From contig JAGCPM010000055.1 of NCBI GenBank assembly GCA_017965685.1, positions 1 through 5,382 on the forward strand: a stretch of DNA of 5,382 nucleotides, given 5' to 3'. Positions 1-5,382 of this stretch are shown in pieces. The position numbers and the translations under genes were made by a program. Positions within the stretch are counted from its first letter, which is position 1. Each line of letters starts with the position of its first letter. The notes under the pieces are model-generated. The model was not told the origin of the DNA and did not search any database. It saw only the letters and a list, made by a program, of their open reading frames with translations. Origin of the DNA: Kiritimatiellia bacterium. GTDB lineage: Bacteria > Verrucomicrobiota > Kiritimatiellia > RFP12 > UBA1067.

Positions 1-1
1 A

Positions 2-685
2 ACGGACGGCGTGGTCGAGATAATGAGCGTAAGCCGCGACCCCGGCTACAGGGCTAAGATCGCGGTGAGGACTTCCCAGGAAAACGTCGATCCCGTAGGC
101 GCGTGCGTGGGGCAGAAGGGTTCGCGCGTGAGGGCCGTCGTAACCGAGCTCAACGGCGAGAAGATCGACATAGTAAGGTGGAACGAGGATATCCGCCAGT
201 ATGTGGCGCAGGCGCTCGCGCCGGCGAAGCTCGAGTCGATCGAAGTCGATCCTGTGATTCCGAACACCGTCCACGTTCTCGCACCGGCTGACCAGTATTC
301 GCTCGCGATCGGCAAGCGCGGCCAGAACGTCCGCCTCACCTGCAAGCTTACCGGCTGGCACGTCGAGGTCAAGAAGTCGCTCGCCACGGCGAGCTTCGAG
401 GACCAAAAGGCGGAGGCGATCAAGAACCTTGCCGACCTGCTGTCGATATCGAACAAGACGGCCACGACGATGGCGGACGCCGGATACCTCACGGTCGACG
501 GAATCGTGGAAGAGGACGAGGCGAGCTTCATCGCCGCGACCGGCCTCGACGAAGTGACCGCGAAAGGCATCTATGCTGCCGCGAAGGCCGTTGTCGAGCT
601 TATGGGCGCAGGCTCCGCAGAGCAGCCGGCGGCGCCCGCCGAGACGGAAGAGGTCGCGGAAGGAACGGCGGAGGCCGGGGAGTAA
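2..685 (+). CDS. nusA: Transcription termination/antitermination factor NusA, C-terminal part (5' end outside window)
   Basis: NusA binds RNA polymerase and nascent RNA in the cytoplasm and modulates pausing, termination and antitermination. The reading frame is already open at base 2, so the N-terminal domain and S1 domain lie upstream; 227 codons are visible. Seen here: the conserved lead-in DPGYRAKIAV, a first KH domain with VDPVGACVGQKGSRV (GQKG loop at 110-121) and GEKIDIV, and a second KH domain with SLAIGKRGQNVRL (GKRG loop at 311-322). A helix-hairpin-helix-like C-terminal region follows from about base 410, then an acidic Ala/Glu/Pro tail. A GTG at base 11 is internal, not the start. 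The stop lies 7 nt before infB, and the ribosome binding site of infB sits inside the last nusA codons, so the two genes are probably co-translated. Assignment is secure from the KH pair and the neighbour infB. Confidence 0.96.
   Translation, partial: TDGVVEIMSVSRDPGYRAKIAVRTSQENVDPVGACVGQKGSRVRAVVTELNGEKIDIVRWNEDIRQYVAQALAPAKLESIEVDPVIPNTVHVLAPADQYSLAIGKRGQNVRLTCKLTGWHVEVKKSLATASFEDQKAEAIKNLADLLSISNKTATTMADAGYLTVDGIVEEDEASFIAATGLDEVTAKGIYAAAKAVVELMGAGSAEQPAAPAETEEVAEGTAEAGE
677..682 (+). promoter_or_regulatory. Shine-Dalgarno sequence of infB
   Basis: GGGGAG lies 10 nt before the ATG at 693, overlapping the last codons of nusA. It decides the infB start: the frame is open further upstream to 573, but that stretch overlaps nusA and encodes an Arg/Pro/Ser-rich sequence unlike IF-2, whereas translation from 693 gives the typical IF-2 N-terminus [11 protein letters not shown]. 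Confidence 0.7.
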
Positions 686-692
686 GATCGAT

Positions 693-3245
693 ATGAGAGT
701 CTACGAACTGGCCAGAGAGGCGGGGACCACCAGCGCGGAAGTGCTCTCCATCGCCGAGCGGTGCGAAATCGATGCCACCAGCGCGATCAGCACGATAGAC
801 GATGGCGATCTTGGAACCTTGAGGGACGCGCTCGCGAAATCCGGCAAGAAAGACGTGTCGGCCAAGCGCCAATCGAAGAAGGCGAGGGCTGCGCAGCTGC
901 AGGTCGCGGCGAAGGACGGCGAAAAGGCCGGGCTCGAAAGGCACCTCGCCATAGCTAAGGCGGCGCATGAAGGCAAGCAGTTGCCAACATTCAAGGCCGA
1001 AGAGCCGAAGGCACCTGATGCGGAAGCTCCGAAAGCTCCTGCCAAAGCGTCGAAGGCTCCTGTCGAAGAGCCGAAAAAGAAGGAGCTCGCTCCCGCGAGC
1101 GCGAGTGCGGCGGCGTCGGCCAAGAGCGCGCCTTTCAAGCTCGGACCCATTTCGATAAATCCGAAAAAGAAGCCGGCCCTCGCCCCCACAGGCGCCGGTG
1201 CGACGATAAAGGTGGGTCTTACCGCCAAGGGATTCAAGCCCCTCCAGAAGGCGCCTCCCGGCGGCGGCGGAATAAAGATCACCGTCGCCGCGCAGCCGAA
1301 GGTGCGCCCGCCGAAGGTCGTCGAATATGACGAGAACGACGGAACGCGCAGGGGCAAGAAGGACAAGGACGCGCGCGAGGCGTTCGAAAAGAGGCTTCGC
1401 AGGGACCGCGTCGGCGACAGGGCCGCGCCGATGCCGACGAGCAACATCAAACTCGACGAGACCAACAAGGAAATTTCCATACGCGGCGCGGTCGTCGTGA
1501 AGGATCTCGCCTCGAAGCTGAACATAAAGCCGAACCGCCTCATAGCGGACTTGATGGGGCTCAAGATTCTCGCCTCCATCAACCAAAGGGTCGAGCCGGA
1601 CATAGCTACGAAGGTCGCCGCGAAGTACGGCTACAAGGTCACGATCGAAAAGTCGCGCGACAGGGCAGCCGCCAAGCCGGTCCTGAAGGCGATCGACGCG
1701 GACGACCTGATCCCGGACGATCCCGCAGACTCGCTGCGCCCGAGGGCGCCGGTAGTGACATTCCTCGGCCACGTCGACCATGGCAAGACCACCCTGATGG
1801 ACTGGATCCGCAAGGAGCATGTCGCCGCCGGAGAGGCGGGCGGCATAACACAGCAGATTTCCGCCTACCAGGTCGAGATCGCGGGCAAGAAGATAACGTT
1901 CCTCGACACCCCCGGCCACGCCGCCTTCAGCGCGATGCGCGCGAGGGGCGCGCAGATAACGGATATCGCGGTTCTCATAATCGCGGCCGACGACGGCATA
2001 ATGCCGCAGACCGAGGAGTGCATAAAGGTGGCGCGGCAGACGGGCGTCCAGATAATGGTCGCCATAACGAAGTGCGACAAGCCCACGGCCAATCCCGACC
2101 GCGTGAAGCAGCAGCTCCAGGCGAAGGGTCTCACGCCAGAAGACTGGGGCGGCGACATAATCTGCTGTCCCGTTTCCGGCGTCACGGGCGAGGGCGTGGA
2201 TTCGCTTTTGGAGAACATTCTCGTGCAGGCGGAAGTCCTGGAACTGCAGGCCAATCCGGCCCGCCGCGCGAACGGCTACGTAATAGAGGCCGAACTGCAG
2301 CAGGGCCTCGGGCCGTGTGCGACGCTTCTTGTCACGGGCGGCACGCTTAAGGTCGGCGACGCGCTTCTCATTGGCGAGCATTTCGGCAAGGTGCGCGCGC
2401 TCATCGATGACCACGGCCGCAGGATAAAAGAGGCTCCGCCGGCGACGCCCGTCAAGGCGACCGGACTTTCCGGCGTGCCCGAAGCCGGTGCGGAGTTCAG
2501 GGTGATGCTCGACGAAAAGCGCGCCCGCACCCTCGCCGCCGAGGCAGCGCAGGAACGCAAGGAGCAGGAGCTCGCGCAGAACAAGACCTCTTCGCTGGAC
2601 GCGCTTCTCTCGCGCATGGCCAAGGAGGGCAAGAAGGAGCTCAACGTCATCGTCAAGTCCGAGAACCAGGGCACGCTCGAGGCCGTCGTCGCCGCGCTTG
2701 AGGAGATCAAGAGCAAGAAGGTCGGCCTCAACGTGATCGGCACGGGCACTGGCAACGTTTCGCTCACTGACGTCAAGTCGGCGGCGGCGGGCAAGGCAAT
2801 CGTCGTGGGCTTCGACATCGGCACCGATTCCGGAGTCCAGCAGCAGGCGAGGCACGACGGGGTTAGGATCAGTTCGTTCAGGATCATCTACGAGCTCATC
2901 GATTTCGTTAAGCAGTCAATGCTCGACCTTCTGCCTCCGGAATACAGGGAAGTCGTCCTCGGCCACGCCAGCATCAAGGCGATCTACGACATCGGCAAGA
3001 TCGGCAAGATCGCAGGCTCCCAGATGTTGGACGGCAAGCTGGTCGCGAAGGAGAAGTACCGCGTGTTCCGCGGAAAGACCCTCGTCTGGGAAGGCAAGGT
3101 CACCACGCTCAGGCACTTCAAGGACGAAGTAAAGGAAGTCACCGGCCAGCAGGAGTGCGGCGTCTGCTTCGCCGGATTCGAGGATTTCCAGGAAGGCGAC
3201 ACCATCGAGTGCTTCGCGCTCGAGGAGCTGCCCAAGAGCCTGTAA
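693..3245 (+). CDS. infB: Translation initiation factor IF-2
   Basis: IF-2 is the cytoplasmic GTPase that places fMet-tRNA on the 30S subunit and promotes 50S joining. The protein is 850 aa, a normal length. Domain order: N-terminal IF2_N module (residues 1-50, [18 protein letters not shown]); a Lys/Ala/Pro-rich linker (about 100-255); a second IF2_N-like module (260-320); the G domain (about 355-525) with G1 GHVDHGKT at 359-366, G2 GGITQ at 383-387, G3 DTPGH at 405-409, G4 TKCD at 459-462 and G5 SGV at 495-497; domain II (525-625); domain III (635-750); and domain IV (751-850) with ECG at 821-823. G4 is usually NKxD and G5 usually SAK, so both are variant. Domain IV has AGSQM where most IF-2 proteins have a Cys (Ser776 here). 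The reading frame is otherwise intact. It starts 7 nt after nusA and ends 5 nt before rbfA. The family assignment is certain. Confidence 0.98.
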   Translation: MRVYELAREAGTTSAEVLSIAERCEIDATSAISTIDDGDLGTLRDALAKSGKKDVSAKRQSKKARAAQLQVAAKDGEKAGLERHLAIAKAAHEGKQLPTFKAEEPKAPDAEAPKAPAKASKAPVEEPKKKELAPASASAAASAKSAPFKLGPISINPKKKPALAPTGAGATIKVGLTAKGFKPLQKAPPGGGGIKITVAAQPKVRPPKVVEYDENDGTRRGKKDKDAREAFEKRLRRDRVGDRAAPMPTSNIKLDETNKEISIRGAVVVKDLASKLNIKPNRLIADLMGLKILASINQRVEPDIATKVAAKYGYKVTIEKSRDRAAAKPVLKAIDADDLIPDDPADSLRPRAPVVTFLGHVDHGKTTLMDWIRKEHVAAGEAGGITQQISAYQVEIAGKKITFLDTPGHAAFSAMRARGAQITDIAVLIIAADDGIMPQTEECIKVARQTGVQIMVAITKCDKPTANPDRVKQQLQAKGLTPEDWGGDIICCPVSGVTGEGVDSLLENILVQAEVLELQANPARRANGYVIEAELQQGLGPCATLLVTGGTLKVGDALLIGEHFGKVRALIDDHGRRIKEAPPATPVKATGLSGVPEAGAEFRVMLDEKRARTLAAEAAQERKEQELAQNKTSSLDALLSRMAKEGKKELNVIVKSENQGTLEAVVAALEEIKSKKVGLNVIGTGTGNVSLTDVKSAAAGKAIVVGFDIGTDSGVQQQARHDGVRISSFRIIYELIDFVKQSMLDLLPPEYREVVLGHASIKAIYDIGKIGKIAGSQMLDGKLVAKEKYRVFRGKTLVWEGKVTTLRHFKDEVKEVTGQQECGVCFAGFEDFQEGDTIECFALEELPKSL
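993..1142 (+). repeat. Degenerate KAP/EEPK low-complexity repeat in the IF-2 linker
   Basis: Within infB, residues 101-150 form an Ala/Pro/Lys/Glu-rich linker. KAP triplets are encoded at 1008-1016, 1032-1040 and 1053-1061, and the 11-mer GAAGAGCCGAA (coding EEPK) occurs at 999-1009 and 1065-1075. A Ser/Ala-rich run and a further Lys/Pro stretch follow. Such flexible charged linkers between the N-terminal module and the G domain are usual in IF-2 and vary in length between strains. This is coding sequence, not a mobile or regulatory repeat. Confidence 0.6.
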
Positions 3246-3250
3246 GAGCC

Positions 3251-3628
3251 ATGCCAGTACCTCGTCTCGACAGGGTGAATTCGCTTCTCCGGCGAGTGAT
3301 TGCCGAGGAGATGTTCCACGTCATGCAGGGCGACAGCGTGGCGCCGGGGCTTATCACGGTGACTTCGGTCGCGTGCGGCAAGGACCTAAGGGACGCGACC
3401 GTGAACATTTCCGTGTTCGGCGACGACGCGCTCAAGGAGACGGCAATCAGGCATCTGCAGCACAACGCGCGCAAGTTACAGGCCGTCATTAACCGCGAGG
3501 TCCGGCTCAAGTTCACCCCCAGGCTGCTCTTCAAGCTGGACCGCTCGCTCGAGATGGGCGACGAGACCCTCGCCATACTCGACAGGCTCGAGAGGGAAGG
3601 GAAACCGGGTTCTACGGACGAAGCGTGA
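3251..3628 (+). CDS. rbfA: 30S ribosome-binding factor RbfA
   Basis: RbfA is a small KH-fold protein that binds immature 30S subunits and helps mature the 5' end of 16S rRNA. The product is 125 aa, the usual family length. Recognisable parts are the N-terminal helix RLDRVNSLLRRVIAEEM, the strand VTSVACGKDLRDATVNISVFG (matching the family's DLxxAxVyvsv pattern), and the C-terminal signature KFTPRLLFKLDRSLEMG from residue 87. The ATG at 3251 is chosen because it gives the typical N-terminus. In-frame codons further upstream lie inside infB. The gene begins 5 nt after the infB stop. The nearest purine-rich sites are poorly placed (GAGGAG at 3222-3227 is far, AAGAG at 3244-3248 is too close), so initiation probably depends on coupling to infB. 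The stop is 4 nt before truB. Confidence 0.93.
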   Translation: MPVPRLDRVNSLLRRVIAEEMFHVMQGDSVAPGLITVTSVACGKDLRDATVNISVFGDDALKETAIRHLQHNARKLQAVINREVRLKFTPRLLFKLDRSLEMGDETLAILDRLEREGKPGSTDEA

Positions 3629-3632
3629 GGCG

Positions 3633-4346
3633 ATGGCGAATCTCGTACAGCTGAAGATGCTTGAAGAGCTTTCCGGTTTCCTGCCGGTTGACAAGCCCGC
3701 AGGAATCGCGTTTTCTTCCGTCGTCAAGACGATCAAGCGCAAGTTCAATCTCGTGAAGGTCGGCCATGGCGGTTCGCTCGATGCGATGGCATCCGGGCTT
3801 TTCATCGTTCTTCTTGGGGACGCGAATCGCTACGCGAACGATTTGATGTCTGCCGACAGGACCTACGCCGGCGCCATGAAGCTCGGCCTCAGAACGAATA
3901 CGCACGACATCCACGGCGAGACAATCTTCGACGCTTCCGCGACGGCGGAAGTTCCATCGCAGGCGCGGATAGCCGAGGTCCTGCCGGAGTTCAAAGGTGA
4001 CATTTTCCAGACCGAGCCGCGCTTCTGCAGCGTCCGTCGCGAAGGGACTGCGGACTACACTGTCGCGGATACCGGCGAACACGGCCAGTTCCTGGGCCAC
4101 GTGTACAGATTCTCCGTAATGCCGCCGGAGTTCTCTCTCAAGGCGTCAAAAAGCGTGATAGTGCGGACTCTCGTGAACGATTTCGGCGAAGCCCTCGGCA
4201 CGGGCGCGGCGTTGTCCGCGCTGAGGCGGACGGCCGTCGGCAAGTTCACCGTCGGGGAGGCGATTCCGTTCGAGAAGTTGCTTGAGCTTTCGCCTTCGGA
4301 ATTTGCCGCTTCGGTGATTCCCATACCCAAGGCGATGGCAAGATGA
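3633..4346 (+). CDS. truB: tRNA pseudouridine(55) synthase TruB, short and divergent form
   Basis: TruB converts U55 of the tRNA T-loop to pseudouridine and acts as a tRNA chaperone. The 237 aa product has FLPVDKPAG (residues 16-24), the catalytic block GHGGSLDAMASG with the nucleophile Asp50, the TY.....LG..T.T.D..GE block (77-96, Tyr78 being the conserved stacking Tyr), QTEPRFCSVRREG (126-138) and a C-terminal SKSVIVRTLVNDFGEALG...LRRTAVGKF (172-205). Several family signatures are changed: GTLDPLATG is GSLDAMASG, QxPPxYSAxKxxG is QTEPRFCSVRREG, and GTYIR is SVIVR, replacing a Tyr by Ile176. The C-terminal PUA-like domain found in about 300 aa TruB proteins is absent. An alternative start at 3657 would give MLEELSGFLPVDKPAG, closer to the usual N-terminus; neither has a strong ribosome binding site (GAGG at 3627-3630 is only 2 nt from the first ATG). 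The gene overlaps ribF by 4 nt. Position and the conserved C-terminal block support TruB. Confidence 0.9.
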   Translation: MANLVQLKMLEELSGFLPVDKPAGIAFSSVVKTIKRKFNLVKVGHGGSLDAMASGLFIVLLGDANRYANDLMSADRTYAGAMKLGLRTNTHDIHGETIFDASATAEVPSQARIAEVLPEFKGDIFQTEPRFCSVRREGTADYTVADTGEHGQFLGHVYRFSVMPPEFSLKASKSVIVRTLVNDFGEALGTGAALSALRRTAVGKFTVGEAIPFEKLLELSPSEFAASVIPIPKAMAR

Positions 4347-5155
4347 TCGCCGCGGTCGGGTTCTTCGATGGCGTGCATCTCGGCCACCGGGTGATTCTGG
4401 AGGGGGCCGACACGGCGATAACCTTCGCGAACCACCCGCTTTCTGTCCTCGACCCCGCATCCGCGCCGAGGCTCATACTTCCCCTTCGCGACAAGATTGC
4501 TGCGATAAAATCGTGCGGCGTGAAGAATGTAATCGCGCTCGATTTCACCCCGGCGATGGCGGCGATGGCGGCGGAGGATTTCGCGAAGGAATATCTTTCG
4601 GCACATTCGACCGTCCGCGCCGGCGCAAACTGGCGTTTCGGCAAGGGCGGCGAAGGAGATGCCGGGACCCTCGAACGCTTGGGGATAAGGGCCGTAACCG
4701 TTCCGTACGCCACACATTCCGGCTTGCGCATATCTTCCTCCCGCATCCGCGAGGAGCTTTCGAAAGGGGATGTCGAAACGGCCGCATCGATGCTGGGCCG
4801 GCCTCTATCGTTCACGGCTGGCGTCAAGCGCGGCAAGGGAATCGGCGCGAAGATCGGCTATCCCACGGTCAATCTCGATTTCGGCGGCTTCACGCCCTGC
4901 CTTGCGAATGGCGTGTACGCCGTAAAACTGAATGGGAAACCGGGAGTCTCAAACTTCGGATTCGCACCTACGATGGGCGAAAAGGCGTGGCCGTCGCCGG
5001 AGATGGAGGTCAACCTTGCCGAACCGCCCGGAATGACGGCCGGCGATAGCGTGCGTATAGAAATGCTGCGTTTCATCAGGCCGGAAATGCGCTTTGATTC
5101 AATCGATGCGCTCAAGGAGCGGATAGCGAAGGATAGAGAGGTCGCGTTCGGATGA
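4343..5155 (+). CDS. ribF: Bifunctional riboflavin kinase / FAD synthetase RibF (compact)
   Basis: RibF phosphorylates riboflavin to FMN and adenylates FMN to FAD. The 270 aa product has the N-terminal nucleotidyltransferase half with GFFDGVHLGH (residues 6-15), TFANHP (27-32), GANWRFG (94-100) and ISSSRIREEL (130-139). The C-terminal flavokinase half has LGRPLSFTAGVKRGKGIG (151-168), the GYPTVNL motif (172-178, PTxN), NGVYAV (189-194), SNFGFAPTMG (203-212), a probable catalytic Glu222 in PEMEVNL, and the closing FIRPEMRFDSIDALKERIAKD. Both halves are therefore present. It is shorter than the usual 300-320 aa: the N-terminus starts directly on the first strand, and the segment that normally reads FDFxxDLYG is replaced by a short AEPPGMTAGDSV stretch. 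The ATG overlaps the truB stop as ATGA, and AAGG at 4329-4332 lies 10 nt upstream. Its own stop overlaps the next start as ATGA. Confidence 0.94.
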   Translation: MIAAVGFFDGVHLGHRVILEGADTAITFANHPLSVLDPASAPRLILPLRDKIAAIKSCGVKNVIALDFTPAMAAMAAEDFAKEYLSAHSTVRAGANWRFGKGGEGDAGTLERLGIRAVTVPYATHSGLRISSSRIREELSKGDVETAASMLGRPLSFTAGVKRGKGIGAKIGYPTVNLDFGGFTPCLANGVYAVKLNGKPGVSNFGFAPTMGEKAWPSPEMEVNLAEPPGMTAGDSVRIEMLRFIRPEMRFDSIDALKERIAKDREVAFG

Positions 5156-5313
5156 TTCCCGCCCTCCTACTTGCAGCCGCCACGCTGGTTTCGCCCCAAT
5201 ACACAGGCAATACGTCCGCCGGGCGGCGCGAGGCAATGTGGTTCGAGCACGATGGCATTTCGACGAATCCCGCGAGTTGGTGGCGTTCACCTTGTAAACG
5301 CCCGGCGTCGTGA
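5152..5313 (+). CDS. Putative exported protein, N-terminal fragment (broken or chimeric)
   Basis: An ATG at 5152 overlaps the ribF stop as ATGA, the same coupling seen at truB/ribF. The first residues, MIPALLLAAATLVSPQ, form a hydrophobic stretch like a signal peptide, although the n-region has no Lys or Arg. It is followed by YTGNTSAG and REAMWFEHDGIS. The frame stops at 5311-5313 after 53 codons, and the last part (from about 5270, ASWWRSPCKRPAS) looks like non-coding translation because it overlaps a convincing minus-strand coding segment. I infer that the real gene continues elsewhere and that the window switches to unrelated sequence near 5255-5275. The protein family is not recognised. 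Alternatively it is a spurious short frame, but the start overlap and hydrophobic N-terminus argue for a real gene start. Confidence 0.45.
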   Translation: MIPALLLAAATLVSPQYTGNTSAGRREAMWFEHDGISTNPASWWRSPCKRPAS

Positions 5314-5382
5314 CGGTAATGGAATTACCCGTGGCACCGGTGCTCCAAACGTAGCTGTTGCCGCCGGTCACGGAAATCGTGG
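5273..5382 (-). CDS. Fragment of an Ig-like repeat surface/secreted protein (both ends missing)
   Basis: On the minus strand the frame is open from the window end and reads TISVTGGNSYVWSTGATG, then NSITVTTPGVYKVNATNS. The pattern Y-x-W-S-T-G-A-T followed by SI-TV-x-x-x-G-x-Y-x-V resembles the Ig/PKD-like repeats common in large secreted proteins, which I know best from Bacteroidota type IX secretion and gliding-motility-associated proteins. After NATNS (base 5273) the same frame stays open to 5099, but it becomes Arg/Cys-rich (RDSSKCHRARTT and onward) and runs into ribF antisense, which is not believable protein. The true gene therefore enters from beyond the right edge and is cut near 5273. 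The full protein, its function and its host cannot be determined from this piece. Confidence 0.45.

Noticed and set aside
573..692. An upstream extension of infB
   Set aside because: It overlaps nusA, has Arg/Pro/Ser-rich sequence, and the ATG at 693 has a good Shine-Dalgarno and a typical IF-2 N-terminus.
600..2855. A 751-codon open frame on the minus strand opposite infB
   Set aside because: Its translation is Arg/Leu-rich with no recognisable motif, and it lies exactly opposite a certain IF-2 gene. Long antisense frames are expected in GC-rich genes with strong third-position bias.
3155..3250. An upstream extension of rbfA into infB
   Set aside because: The extra residues are Arg-rich shadow of the IF-2 C-terminus. 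The RbfA family start matches 3251.
5099..5272. Continuation of the minus-strand Ig-like frame into ribF
   Set aside because: After NATNS the translation turns Arg/Cys-rich and lies antisense to the conserved RibF C-terminus, so the open frame is chance.
5227..5276. CGCGAG present at 5227-5232 and again at 5271-5276, flanking the suspected junction
   Set aside because: A hexamer repeat is expected by chance in GC-rich DNA. It is too short to call a target-site duplication or recombination site.
1..5382. tRNA or rRNA genes, CRISPR array, IS element, riboswitch or rho-independent terminator
   Set aside because: Coding sequence fills 2-5155 with gaps of at most 7 nt, and I saw no cloverleaf, spaced repeats, terminal inverted repeats or hairpin-plus-T-run. 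No FMN riboswitch could fit before ribF, which overlaps truB.

Overview
The window is one stretch of the nusA-infB translation/transcription operon of a GC-rich bacterium, all on the + strand: the 3' end of nusA, then infB (initiation factor IF-2), rbfA, truB and ribF. Spacing is very tight (7 nt, 5 nt, 4 nt, then an ATGA overlap), so this is almost certainly one transcription unit with translational coupling. No promoter or terminator is visible. The order nusA-infB-rbfA-truB-ribF is a widely conserved bacterial arrangement. The products link transcription elongation (NusA), 30S initiation (IF-2), 16S rRNA maturation (RbfA), tRNA U55 pseudouridylation (TruB) and FMN/FAD synthesis (RibF).

Taxonomy can only be guessed. 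The IF-2 central region resembles my memory of the PVC group (Verrucomicrobiota, Lentisphaerota, Kiritimatiellota), and frequent ATA (Ile) and AGG (Arg) codons in a GC-rich genome set it apart from typical GC-rich Proteobacteria. This is inference at low to moderate confidence.

Layout: 2-685 nusA 3' part (two KH domains plus a C-terminal helical region); 693-3245 infB; 3251-3628 rbfA; 3633-4346 truB; 4343-5155 ribF; 5152 to about 5270 the start of a putative exported protein coupled to ribF; about 5273-5382 a minus-strand fragment of an Ig-like/surface-repeat type protein running off the window.

Most of the window is an ordinary housekeeping operon. Two things deserve a second look. First, family-defining motifs are altered in otherwise intact genes: IF-2 has TKCD for the G4 motif, SGV for G5, and Ser in place of the domain IV Cys. 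TruB has Ile where GTYIR has its Tyr. Second, the last 130 bases show an abrupt change of coding strand, where neither the + strand nor the - strand gene looks complete. That is best explained by an assembly chimera or a genuine rearrangement breakpoint near 5255-5275. I see no evidence for a new biological system.
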